Assembly (NCBI RefSeq): GCF_036885605.1
Contig: NZ_CP142523.1
Span: 2,232,001-2,296,000, forward strand
DNA length: 64,000 nt
Direction of reading: 5' to 3'
From: Janthinobacterium sp. TB1-E2
Lineage (GTDB): Bacteria; Pseudomonadota; Gammaproteobacteria; Burkholderiales; Burkholderiaceae_D
The notes beneath the pieces were generated by a model, which saw only the letters and a list, made by a program, of their open reading frames with translations, made no database searches and had not been told where the DNA came from. Position numbers and translations under genes: made by a program. Below, piece after piece: positions 50,765 through 58,375 of the stretch; positions within the stretch are counted from its first letter, which is position 1; the number at the start of each line of letters is the position of its first letter.

Positions 50765-51094
50765 ATGGATGCATCGATAGACAAGCTGCTGCCCTTGTCG
50801 GAAGCCACATATTACATTTTGCTGGCCTTGAACGAGCCGGCGCATGGCTACGCCATCATGCAGCAAGTCGAGGCCATCAGCGAGGGCGCCGTCAAGATCG
50901 GGCCAGGCACCATGTACGGGGCGTTTGCCAACCTGGAAAAGCAGGGCTTGATCGTGATGGTGAGGGAAGCCGAGCGGCGCAAGGTCTACACCATGACGGA
51001 CATGGGGCGCCATGTGCTGCTGGCGCAATTGCGGCGCTTGCGGGTGATGGTGCGCGTGGGCGAGGCGAGTGCGCCCTTTTTAGCAAAATACTGA
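50765..51094 (+). CDS. PadR family transcriptional regulator
   Basis: 109-aa winged-helix regulator: LLPLSEATYYILLALNEPAH, GYAIMQQVEAISEGAVKIGP, GTMYGAFANLEKQGLIVMV, ERRKVYTMTDMGRHVL. It is short, with only one C-terminal dimerisation helix (subfamily 2 type). GGAGG lies right upstream of ATG 50765, so the 6-codon upstream extension was not used. The DUF2812 gene follows after 11 nt; PadR-DUF2812 pairs are a recurring unit. Confidence 0.93.
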   Translation: MDASIDKLLPLSEATYYILLALNEPAHGYAIMQQVEAISEGAVKIGPGTMYGAFANLEKQGLIVMVREAERRKVYTMTDMGRHVLLAQLRRLRVMVRVGEASAPFLAKY

Positions 51095-51105
51095 GGTGAA
51101 ACAGG

Positions 51106-51636
51106 ATGAGTGAGCAACGGTCGCATGTCTATAAATGGTTCATCGAGCTTGATGATGGCGAGATCGAGCAATGGCTGCGTTCGCAAGCCCTGGCAGGCTG
51201 GCATTTGACGGGCTTTCGCATGCCTTGCCGGTTTACGTTTGTCCGGGGCGAACCCGCCGATGAGGTCTACCGTTTCGACTCCTTTCCTGCATGGAAGCGC
51301 AGCGCCGAGTATGACCAGCTGTGCCAGGATGCCGGCTGGGAGCTGGTGTTTTACTGGTGGGGTAGTTATTGCTGGCGCAAGCCTGCGGCAGACGGCCAGC
51401 CGAATGAGATTTACACGGATACGGCCTCGAAGATTGCCAGGCAACAGCGCTTGCTGATGTATTTCGGCTTGACCAGTTTGCTGTTGGTATTCAATCTGCT
51501 GGGCAGCCGCGACCGCCAGATGGATATGTTGCGGATGGTGCTGACAGGCGTGCAGGCAATCATGCTCTTGCCCATGTCATACCTGATCTGGCGCACCGTC
51601 AGCCGCTTGCGCCGCCTGCGCCGGCAGGCGCTTTAG
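51106..51636 (+). CDS. DUF2812 membrane protein
   Basis: 176-aa protein. The DUF2812 region covers the first ~100 residues: YKWFIELDDGEIEQWLRSQA, LAGWHLTG, FTFVRGEPADEVYRFDSF, CQDAGWELVFYWWGSYCWRK. Two transmembrane helices follow (LLMYFGLTSLLLVFNLLG; MVLTGVQAIMLLPMSYLIW) and a basic C-terminus. It is cotranscribed with the upstream PadR and is likely its main regulatory target or signal partner; biochemical function is unknown. Confidence 0.88.
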   Translation: MSEQRSHVYKWFIELDDGEIEQWLRSQALAGWHLTGFRMPCRFTFVRGEPADEVYRFDSFPAWKRSAEYDQLCQDAGWELVFYWWGSYCWRKPAADGQPNEIYTDTASKIARQQRLLMYFGLTSLLLVFNLLGSRDRQMDMLRMVLTGVQAIMLLPMSYLIWRTVSRLRRLRRQAL

Positions 51637-51768
51637 GCGCATCGGGCGCTGGCAGGCTTCCCGCCATGCACGGCCATTGCGCGTCAATCAATGGAGGCAA
51701 GCGGCAGCAGGATGGGCGGTATGGAAAAGCATTCAATCTGGCGCGAGATCGTGTCCTGGATGGCAGGC

Positions 51769-51798
51769 CTGATACGGCTGCCGGCAGCCGTATCAGGT
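51769..51798. repeat. Perfect 30-bp palindrome downstream of a PEP-CTERM gene
   Basis: CCTGATACGGCTGCC followed directly by its reverse complement GGCAGCCGTATCAGG, with no spacer. It lies 11 bp past the stop of the PEP-CTERM gene. No T-run on either side, so it is not a standard intrinsic terminator, although as RNA it would fold into a very stable hairpin. Confidence 0.8.
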
Positions 51799-51808
51799 GC
51801 CACTTTGC

Positions 51809-52462
51809 TTACTGCTGGCTGGCCCGGCGGCGGCGCGCCATGAAGCCCAGCAAGCCCAGGCCGCCCAGCAGCATGCCGTAGGTGGCTGGCTCCGGTACGG
51901 CCGACACGGACAGATTATTGATGGTCGGCCAGATGCCGATCTGTCCGGCCGTGCTGACGGCCAGGTCCGAGAAGGCGCCCGTCGACAGGAAGCCGACAAA
52001 CGATGCCTGTGTCGGCAATACCAGTTCGTAGGTGAGCAGCTCGCCCAGCGCATTGCGCGCGGTCAGCGTGATGCTCTGGGCACTGGCATATTCGCCGGAA
52101 AAGTTCGATCCGAAGAAGAATCCCCCCACACCGCGTACGGCACTGGAAAAGTTGGAGAACACCACGCTGTCGTCACGGTTATTGGTGCTCAGCCAGTTGT
52201 CGCTGCCCGTGCCTGCGCCGTACAGGATGGGCGAGACGCCAACGCTGCTTGCCGTGTAGGCATAGCTGCCGGCGCTGCGGAACAGCGGACCATCGAGTGC
52301 ATCGATGGGCAAATCATCAAAGGTATCGACGCCGGTATTGCCGGCCGCTGCCAGATAGGCGGACTGGCTGGTAAAGACCGTGATGTCGGCGTGTGCGGCG
52401 CTGGCGGCGAACAGCAGGGCGGCGGCGCTGATGATTTTCATGCGGGTGAGTGAGGTTTGCAA
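51809..52462 (-). CDS. PEP-CTERM sorting-domain protein
   Basis: 217-aa exported protein. The signal peptide ends AAHA-D (about residue 25). The mature part (DITVFTSQSAYLAAAGNTGV, FDDLPIDALDGPLFRSAGSY, VRGVGGFFFGSNFSG) looks like a secreted beta-sandwich of unknown role. The C-terminus has VPEP at 189-192, a hydrophobic segment (MLLGGLGLLGFMA) and RRRR. Its sorting tail is nearly identical to that of the protein at 4456, showing both use the same exosortase system. Confidence 0.9.
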   Translation of the reverse strand: MQTSLTRMKIISAAALLFAASAAHADITVFTSQSAYLAAAGNTGVDTFDDLPIDALDGPLFRSAGSYAYTASSVGVSPILYGAGTGSDNWLSTNNRDDSVVFSNFSSAVRGVGGFFFGSNFSGEYASAQSITLTARNALGELLTYELVLPTQASFVGFLSTGAFSDLAVSTAGQIGIWPTINNLSVSAVPEPATYGMLLGGLGLLGFMARRRRASQQ

Positions 52463-52721
52463 GATCGACTCCTTAACGAGGGTTGGGAAAAGGATGCGGC
52501 AAAAAGTTTCCTTATTTGTAATGCCAGTTCAATGTAATATTAAATAGAAAAAAATACAACATAAATTATTTATGATAATTTTGATCTTGCATATGTAAAT
52601 CGCTGATGTTTGCCAATTGCTAATGCCTGGCGGTCTGAGTTGGCGCCTGGCGGCACGATGCTGCTGGCGCGGGCCATTTGTGCAACAATAATCAGATTCA
52701 TTCATCGACAGGACGGACAAT
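52463..52721. other. AT-rich intergenic region between PEP-CTERM and oxidoreductase genes
   Basis: Divergent promoter region with a strongly AT-rich core (about 52520-52600). No ORF or repeat stands out. Confidence 0.4.
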
Positions 52722-53591
52722 ATGGCAAAAGTGGCATTTATCGGTTTGGGCGTTATGGGTTTCCCTATGGCAGGCCATCTGGCGGCGGGCGGGCACGACG
52801 TCACCGTGTACAACCGCAATCCGGCCCGCGCGGCCGCCTGGCTGGAGCAATACAAGGGCAGCAGCGCCGCCACGCCGGCCGCCGCCGCTGCGGGCGCCGA
52901 GTTCGTCTTCACCTGCATCGGCAACGATAACGACCTGTATCAAGTGATCCTGGAAGAGGGCGGCCTGCTGTCCGCCATGGCGCCGGGCAGCATCCTGATC
53001 GACCATACGACGGCCTCGGCCGAGGCGGCGCGCACCATCCACGCGGCGGCAAAAGAAAAGGGCGTGTTCTTCCTCGATGCGCCCGTGTCCGGCGGCCAGG
53101 CTGGCGCGGAAAACGGCAAGCTGACCGTGATGGTGGGCGGCGACGCGGAAGCGTATGCACGTGCCGAGCCCGTCATCGCGCTGTTCTCGCGCGCCGTCAC
53201 CTATATGGGCGCCTCCGGTTCCGGCCAGCTCACAAAAATGGTCAACCAGATCTGCATCGCCGGTCTCGTGCAAGCCTTGAGCGAAGGCATCGCCTTTGCG
53301 GAAAACGCGGGCCTCGATGCGGCGCTGGTGGTCGACGTGATTTCCAAGGGCGCGGCGCAGTCGTGGCAGCTGGAAAACCGGGGCAAGACCATGATCGAAC
53401 GCAAGTTCGACTTCGGTTTCGCCGTCGACCTGATGCGCAAGGACCTCGGTATCTGTATCGCCGAAGCCAAGCGCAACGGCAGCGACTTGCCCGTGACGAC
53501 CTTGACGGACCAGTTCTATGGCGAAGTGCAGCAGGCGGGCGGCAACCGTTACGACACGTCCAGCCTGATTACCCGCCTGAACAAAAAGTAA
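52722..53591 (+). CDS. Beta-hydroxyacid dehydrogenase (3-hydroxyisobutyrate / tartronate semialdehyde reductase family)
   Basis: 289-aa NAD(P)-dependent enzyme. Cofactor motif VAFIGLGVMGFPMAGHLAAG at 4-23, then YNRNPARA, substrate motif FLDAPVSGGQAGAENGKL near 118-133, and catalytic K172 in GSGQLTKMVNQ. The family includes GlxR/GarR, MmsB and the sulfolactaldehyde reductase YihU, so the substrate is open. Sulfonate genes lie 5 kb downstream, which makes a sulfonate-linked substrate possible but unproven. Confidence 0.88.
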   Translation: MAKVAFIGLGVMGFPMAGHLAAGGHDVTVYNRNPARAAAWLEQYKGSSAATPAAAAAGAEFVFTCIGNDNDLYQVILEEGGLLSAMAPGSILIDHTTASAEAARTIHAAAKEKGVFFLDAPVSGGQAGAENGKLTVMVGGDAEAYARAEPVIALFSRAVTYMGASGSGQLTKMVNQICIAGLVQALSEGIAFAENAGLDAALVVDVISKGAAQSWQLENRGKTMIERKFDFGFAVDLMRKDLGICIAEAKRNGSDLPVTTLTDQFYGEVQQAGGNRYDTSSLITRLNKK

Positions 53592-53610
53592 AGTTTAACT
53601 CGTCAGTAGC

Positions 53611-53644
53611 GAGCGGCGCGTCCCTGCGAAGGGCCGCGCCGCTC
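53611..53644 (+). terminator. Strong hairpin after the beta-hydroxyacid dehydrogenase gene
   Basis: GAGCGGCGCG / CGCGCCGCTC, 10-bp stem with a 14-nt loop; followed by GTCGTTT, a poor U-tract. Confidence 0.55.
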
Positions 53645-53760
53645 GTCGTTTACGGTGCTGACATCATTAAAACGTCAGTTTCCGGAACATCCGGTTTCGA
53701 TTTTCATGGAAAAGCATGGACTTCGCTAGCTCATCGTGTATTATTAAAAAACGAGATGAA

Positions 53761-54861
53761 ATGTCCCAATTTTTAAAACATTATGAGCGGACCCGCATGA
53801 AAACCAACTCCTCAGCGATAACACGCGTTGTCGACAAGAACATCCCCTACCTGTCTTCCGCCGTTGCCATCTGGCGTCCCCGCGCCGTGCTGCGCAGCTG
53901 GCCCGGCGTGGCCATCGCACTGGTGATCGCCCTGTCGGCCACCTTCATTTCCAGCAATTACGGTGGGCCCCAGCTGCTGTACGCGCTGTTCTTCGGCCTG
54001 GCTTTTCACTTCCTCGCGTCGGACCCCACCTGCAAGCCCGGCATCGAGTTTTGCAGCAAGGTGCTGCTGCGCACGGGCGTGGCCCTGCTGGGCGCGCGTA
54101 TCACCTTCAACCAGATCGCCTCGGTCGGTGTGACGCCGTTATTGATCGTCGTCGGCGGCCTGGTGGCCACTTTGGGCTTTGGCTATCTGCTGGCCAAGTG
54201 GCTGAAACGCCCCATCACGGAAGGTATTTTGTCCGGCGGCTCGGTCGCCATCTGCGGCGCGTCGGCCGCGCTGGCCATTTCCGCCGTGCTGCCGCAAACT
54301 AAGGAAAACGAAAAATTCACCCTGCTGACGGTGGTCGGCGTGACGACCTTGTCCACCCTGGCCATGATCGTTTACCCGCTGCTGGTCAAGCTGCTGGGCT
54401 TTGACCCGACGGAAGCGGGCGTGTTTATCGGCGGCACCATCCATGACGTGGCGCAAGTGGTGGGCGCCGGCTACCTGGTCAGCAACCATACGGGCGACGT
54501 CGCCACCTTCGTCAAACTGACGCGCGTGGCTTGCCTCGTGCCTGTCGTGCTGGGCCTGTCGATCATGTTCAAGCGCAAGGAAGGCAAAAGCGAAGTCGAT
54601 GCGCCGCCGCTCGTGCCCTTTTTCCTGATCGGTTTTGTCTGGCTCGTCATTACCAACAGCCTGGGCCTGATTCCGCAGGAAGTGAATGGCTGGATCAACA
54701 ATGCTTCGCGCGCCTGCCTCGTCATCGCCATTGCCGCGCTGGGCGTCAAAACGTCGTTCCAGTCGCTGGCCTCGCTGGGCTGGCGCCCCGTGATCATGCT
54801 GGTGATGGAAACCGTGTGGATCGCCGCCTTTGTCGCCATCGCCGTCCTGCTGACCCGTTAA
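53761..54861 (+). CDS. YeiH-type putative sulfate exporter family membrane protein (PF03601)
   Basis: 366-aa polytopic membrane protein with about ten helices. Family landmarks: GPQLLYALFFGLAFHFLASD, EFCSKVLLRTGVALLGARIT, EGILSGGSVAICGASAALAI, then GVFIGGTIHDVAQVVGAGY and the C-terminal ACLVIAIAALGVKTSF. PF03601 proteins are called putative sulfate exporters, mainly by association with sulfonate metabolism; transport has rarely been shown. Starts at 53761 and 53797 are both possible. dadA follows after 16 nt. Confidence 0.85.
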   Translation: MSQFLKHYERTRMKTNSSAITRVVDKNIPYLSSAVAIWRPRAVLRSWPGVAIALVIALSATFISSNYGGPQLLYALFFGLAFHFLASDPTCKPGIEFCSKVLLRTGVALLGARITFNQIASVGVTPLLIVVGGLVATLGFGYLLAKWLKRPITEGILSGGSVAICGASAALAISAVLPQTKENEKFTLLTVVGVTTLSTLAMIVYPLLVKLLGFDPTEAGVFIGGTIHDVAQVVGAGYLVSNHTGDVATFVKLTRVACLVPVVLGLSIMFKRKEGKSEVDAPPLVPFFLIGFVWLVITNSLGLIPQEVNGWINNASRACLVIAIAALGVKTSFQSLASLGWRPVIMLVMETVWIAAFVAIAVLLTR

Positions 54862-54877
54862 GCGAGCCGAGCCCGCC

Positions 54878-56227
54878 ATGAAGATCCTTGTCCTCGGCGC
54901 CGGCGTGGTCGGCACGGCATCGGCCTGGTACTTGCGCCAGGCGGGCCACGATGTGCGCGTGCTCGAGCGCCAGGCGGGCGCCGCGCAGGAAACGAGCTTC
55001 GGCAATGGCGGGCAGATTTCCGTCTCGCACGCGGAGCCGTGGGCCAATCCCGCCACCCTGTGCAAGGTCGTGCGCTGGCTGGGCAAGGACGATGCGCCGT
55101 TGCTGTTCCGTCCCCGCCTCGATACGCTGCAATGGCAGTGGGCGCTGCATTATCTGCGCGAATGTCTGCCATCGCGTGTGTCGCGCAATATGCGCCAGAT
55201 CGTCGCGCTGGCCGAGTACAGCCGCCAGAGTCTGCAAGCCCTCCGGCGCGAAACGGGCATCGCGTATGACCACCTCGAGCGGGGGATATTGCATTTCTAT
55301 ACGGACCAGCAGGAGTTCGATAAATCGCAGTCGGGCGCCGCGCTCTTGCGCGAACTGGGCTGCCCGCGCAACACCGTCAGCGCCGATGAAGTGATCCGGC
55401 TGGAACCGGCCCTGCGCCATGCGCGCAGCCAGATCGTCGGCGGCGATTTCACGGCCAGCGACGAGTCGGGCGACGTGCATTTGTTTACCACGGCGCTGGC
55501 GGCCCGCGCGGCTGCGGCCGGCGTAGATTTTCAGTACGGCACGACGGTGACGCGCTTGCTGGCCGATGGCGAACGCATCACGGGCGTGGAATGCATCGAT
55601 GCGCAAGGCCGCCACCGCCTGGAATACGCGGATGCCGTCGTGGTGGCCATGGGCAGCTTTTCCGCACCGCTGCTGCAGCCGCTCGGTATCCGCCTGATGC
55701 TGTATCCAGGCAAAGGTTATTCCGCCACATATCCGATACGCGACCCCGCCAGCGCACCGTCCGTGTCGCTGACGGACGATGGCCACAAACTGGTGTTTTC
55801 GCGCCTGGGCGAGCGCCTGCGCGTGGCCGGCACGTGCGAGCTGAACGGCTACACGCGCGAACTGAACCCCGTGCGTTGCGCCGCCATCACGCGCAGAGTG
55901 CAGGCGCTGTTCCCTGATGCCTGCGATTACAGCGACCCCGTCTACTGGGCCGGCTTGCGCCCGCTCACGCCATCGAACGTGCCGTACATCGGCACCACGC
56001 GCTACCGCCAGCTGTTCCTCAACACGGGCCACGGCACCCTGGGCTGGACCATGGGCTGCGGCGCGGGCAGGGCGATCGCCGAGCTGGTCTCGGGGCGGCG
56101 GCCGGAAGTCGATTTTGCGTTTTGCGGGGAACGCTTGGTGCCGCAGTCTGCGGCAGAGGAGTTCCGGGGTCAGACCCGCCGGGGAAATGTACCCCAATGG
56201 GGCACATTTCAATCCCGACGGGACTGA
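54878..56227 (+). CDS. dadA: D-amino acid dehydrogenase family FAD oxidoreductase (DadA-like)
   Basis: 449-aa flavoprotein. FAD motif ILVLGAGVVGTASAWYLRQA at 3-22, GNGGQISVSHAEPWANP (DadA-type second motif), YPGKGYSATYPI, YWAGLRPLTPSNVPYIG, and LNTGHGTLGWTMGCGAGRAI near the C-terminus. DadA oxidises D-amino acids to 2-oxo acids, feeding electrons to the respiratory chain. Gene order (thiG next) also allows a ThiO-like glycine-oxidising role. The last ~20 residues (from EFRGQTRRGN on) are encoded by an intergenic-type palindromic repeat that supplies the stop codon. Confidence 0.86.
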   Translation: MKILVLGAGVVGTASAWYLRQAGHDVRVLERQAGAAQETSFGNGGQISVSHAEPWANPATLCKVVRWLGKDDAPLLFRPRLDTLQWQWALHYLRECLPSRVSRNMRQIVALAEYSRQSLQALRRETGIAYDHLERGILHFYTDQQEFDKSQSGAALLRELGCPRNTVSADEVIRLEPALRHARSQIVGGDFTASDESGDVHLFTTALAARAAAAGVDFQYGTTVTRLLADGERITGVECIDAQGRHRLEYADAVVVAMGSFSAPLLQPLGIRLMLYPGKGYSATYPIRDPASAPSVSLTDDGHKLVFSRLGERLRVAGTCELNGYTRELNPVRCAAITRRVQALFPDACDYSDPVYWAGLRPLTPSNVPYIGTTRYRQLFLNTGHGTLGWTMGCGAGRAIAELVSGRRPEVDFAFCGERLVPQSAAEEFRGQTRRGNVPQWGTFQSRRD

Positions 56228-56231
56228 CCCC
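56166..56231. repeat. Palindromic GGGGTCAGACCC-type repeat at the 3' end of dadA
   Basis: GGGGTCAGACCCGCCGGGG ... CCCGACGGGACTGACCCC with an inner inverted pair AAATGTACCCC / GGGGCACATTT around AAT. The 66-bp unit can fold into a long, nearly continuous hairpin. Elements of this look are dispersed in many Burkholderiales genomes; only one copy is in this window. Confidence 0.75.
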
Positions 56232-56256
56232 AGCTTTAACTTAGGAGAGCACCACG

Positions 56257-57072
56257 ATGAGAGACGACGCCACCCCCAGCCAACCACCGGCCGGGCTGAC
56301 CCTGGCCGGTACCACCTACCAGTCGCGCCTGCTGGTGGGCACGGGTAAATACAAGGATTTCGAGGAAACGCGCCTAGCCATCGAAGAGAGCGGCGCCGAG
56401 ATTGTCACCGTCACCATCCGGCGCGTGAATATCGGCCAGGAAAAGGGTGAGCCGAACCTGCTCGATTTCATACCGCCATCGAAATACACGATCCTGCCCA
56501 ACACGGGCGGCTGCTACAACGCGCGCGACGCCGTCTATACCTTGCAGCTGGCGCGCGAGCTGCTGGGCGGGCACCAGCTGTGCAAGCTGGAAGTGCTCGG
56601 CGATGAAAAGACCCTGTTCCCGAACATGCCGGAAACATTGAAGGCGGCGCAGGAACTGGTGCGCGACGGCTTCCAGGTGATGGTGTATTGCAGCGACGAC
56701 CCCATCCAGGCGCGCATGCTGGAAGACATCGGCTGCATCGCCGTCATGCCGCTGGCGTCCCTGATCGGCTCTGGCATGGGCATTCTGAATCCGTGGAATC
56801 TGTCCCTGATCATCGAGCAAGCCCGTGTGCCCGTGCTGGTCGACGCCGGTGTCGGCACGGCGTCGGATGCGGCCATCGCCATGGAACTCGGTTGCGACGG
56901 CATCCTGATGAATACCGCCATCGCGGCGGCGCGCGAACCGGTACGCATGGCGCGCGCCATGAAACTGGCAGTGCAGGGCGGACGCGAGGCCTATCTGGCC
57001 GGACGCATGCCCCGGAGAGCGGGCGTCATGAGCGCCTCACCCTCGTCGCCGATGGCCGGGCTGATCGCCTGA
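56257..57072 (+). CDS. thiG: Thiazole synthase
   Basis: Forms the thiazole ring of thiamine from deoxyxylulose phosphate, dehydroglycine and ThiS-thiocarboxylate. 271 aa with an N-terminal extension of about 10. The Schiff-base lysine is K110 in [12 protein letters not shown]. Other motifs: [39 protein letters not shown] and [27 protein letters not shown] precedes the ATG. Neither thiS nor thiE is next to it, which is unusual; dadA lies directly upstream. Confidence 0.95.
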   Translation: MRDDATPSQPPAGLTLAGTTYQSRLLVGTGKYKDFEETRLAIEESGAEIVTVTIRRVNIGQEKGEPNLLDFIPPSKYTILPNTGGCYNARDAVYTLQLARELLGGHQLCKLEVLGDEKTLFPNMPETLKAAQELVRDGFQVMVYCSDDPIQARMLEDIGCIAVMPLASLIGSGMGILNPWNLSLIIEQARVPVLVDAGVGTASDAAIAMELGCDGILMNTAIAAAREPVRMARAMKLAVQGGREAYLAGRMPRRAGVMSASPSSPMAGLIA

Positions 57073-57142
57073 GCCCGATTTGTAGCAAGGCAGTTGATTA
57101 TCGTTTCAAGCGTTTATAAAAACCACAATACCTGGAGATGAC

Positions 57143-58150
57143 ATGAAACACACACTCGTAGCGGCAGCCATCCTGGCCTCCTTCGCCGGCAACGCCAGCG
57201 CCCAATCGTCCGTCACCGTGTACGGCTTGCTCGACGCGGGCCTGACGTCCGAACACGGCGGCGCGGACGGTTCCGTCACCAAGCTGGCCACCGGCGTGCA
57301 ATCGGGCAGCCGCATCGGCTTCAAGGGCACGGAAGACCTGGGCAACAACCTGAAAGCCAATTTCGTGCTGGAAAATGGCCTCGACGTGGATACGGGCGCC
57401 AACCGTCAGGGCGCCCTGTTCGGGCGCAAGGCTTACGTGGGCCTGTCGGGCGGCTTCGGCGCCGTGAACCTGGGCTTGCAGCACAACCCGCTGTTTACCG
57501 CGCTGGACAATATCGACCCCTTCGAGACGGGCATGACGGGCGCTTCGATCAACCTGATGAGCGTGGCCAGCCTGCGCACGAAAAACTCGATCATGTACGA
57601 GACGCCAAAGGTGAACGGCTTGTCGGCCGCCGTGATGGTTGGCCTGGGCGAAAAGCCGGACAGCAACACCCTGGGCCGCACCATCGACTTTTCCATCGAT
57701 TACGCCAACGGCCCGCTGGTGCTGACCCTGGCCCACGACAACCGCAAGGACACGCCGCTGAACACGGCCAAGGTCACCTTGCTGGGCGGCACCTACGACT
57801 TCGGCCCCGCCAAGCTGCACGCCGCGTATGAGACGGACAAGGATGACGCGGGCACGGATTTCCGCAGCTACATGCTGGGCGCGTCGGCCCCCGTGGGCGC
57901 GGCGGGCAGCGTGATGGCGTCCTACATCAAGAAGGATGACCGCACGAATGCGCGCCGCGGCGGGCGCCAGCTGGCCATCGGCTACACCTATGCCTTGTCC
58001 AAGCGCACGAATCTGTACACCTCGTACGGGCGCATCAACAACGATGGCGCTGGCACCAATTTTGTCGGCGACGCATCGAGCGGCGGCAGCGTGCCCTTGC
58101 CTGGGCATAACTCGAGCGCCTTCACGGCCGGCATGCGTTTGAAGTTCTAA
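57143..58150 (+). CDS. Gram-negative porin (Burkholderiales OmpC-like porin_4)
   Basis: Outer-membrane trimeric porin of 335 aa. Signal peptide about 1-20 (ending NASA-Q), then SSVTVYGLLDAGLTS, SRIGFKGTEDLGNNLKANFV, RKAYVGLSGGFGAVNLG, and the terminal Phe in FTAGMRLKF, the BAM signal. It is typical of Comamonadaceae/Burkholderiaceae/Oxalobacteraceae porins. It sits directly upstream of xsc with a terminator between, and might admit sulfonates, but specificity cannot be read from sequence. Confidence 0.93.
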   Translation: MKHTLVAAAILASFAGNASAQSSVTVYGLLDAGLTSEHGGADGSVTKLATGVQSGSRIGFKGTEDLGNNLKANFVLENGLDVDTGANRQGALFGRKAYVGLSGGFGAVNLGLQHNPLFTALDNIDPFETGMTGASINLMSVASLRTKNSIMYETPKVNGLSAAVMVGLGEKPDSNTLGRTIDFSIDYANGPLVLTLAHDNRKDTPLNTAKVTLLGGTYDFGPAKLHAAYETDKDDAGTDFRSYMLGASAPVGAAGSVMASYIKKDDRTNARRGGRQLAIGYTYALSKRTNLYTSYGRINNDGAGTNFVGDASSGGSVPLPGHNSSAFTAGMRLKF

Positions 58151-58170
58151 GCAAGGCGACGCGGGTAGAG

Positions 58171-58210
58171 ATGGCGGCTTGTCTGTTGCGGATAAGCCGC
58201 CATTGTTGTT
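58171..58210 (+). terminator. Terminator after the porin gene
   Basis: ATGGCGGCTT / AAGCCGCCAT, 10-bp stem with 13-nt loop, then TGTTGTTT. Confidence 0.7.
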
Positions 58211-58279
58211 TCAGCAGTGGTGCACATGCATGGATTCCGGATTCAGGAATGAAACAGTCCGATTTTTCATGAATTTTCA

Positions 58280-58308
58280 TTGACAGCACATTTCGCAACC
58301 GTTAAATT
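58280..58308 (+). promoter_or_regulatory. Candidate sigma-70 promoter of xsc
   Basis: Perfect TTGACA at 58280-58285 and TAAATT at 58303-58308 with the optimal 17-bp spacer, about 68 bp upstream of the xsc start. Confidence 0.6.
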
Positions 58309-58325
58309 GAACACGTATTTCAAAT

Positions 58326-58346
58326 ATCGGAACAAAATATACCGAT
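58326..58346. repeat. Inverted repeat ATCGG-N11-CCGAT in the xsc leader
   Basis: 5-bp arms just downstream of the candidate promoter; a possible operator for a sulfonate-responsive regulator, none of which is in the window. Confidence 0.3.
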
Positions 58347-58375
58347 TTTTTATAAAACCGTAAGGAGACTGAGCC

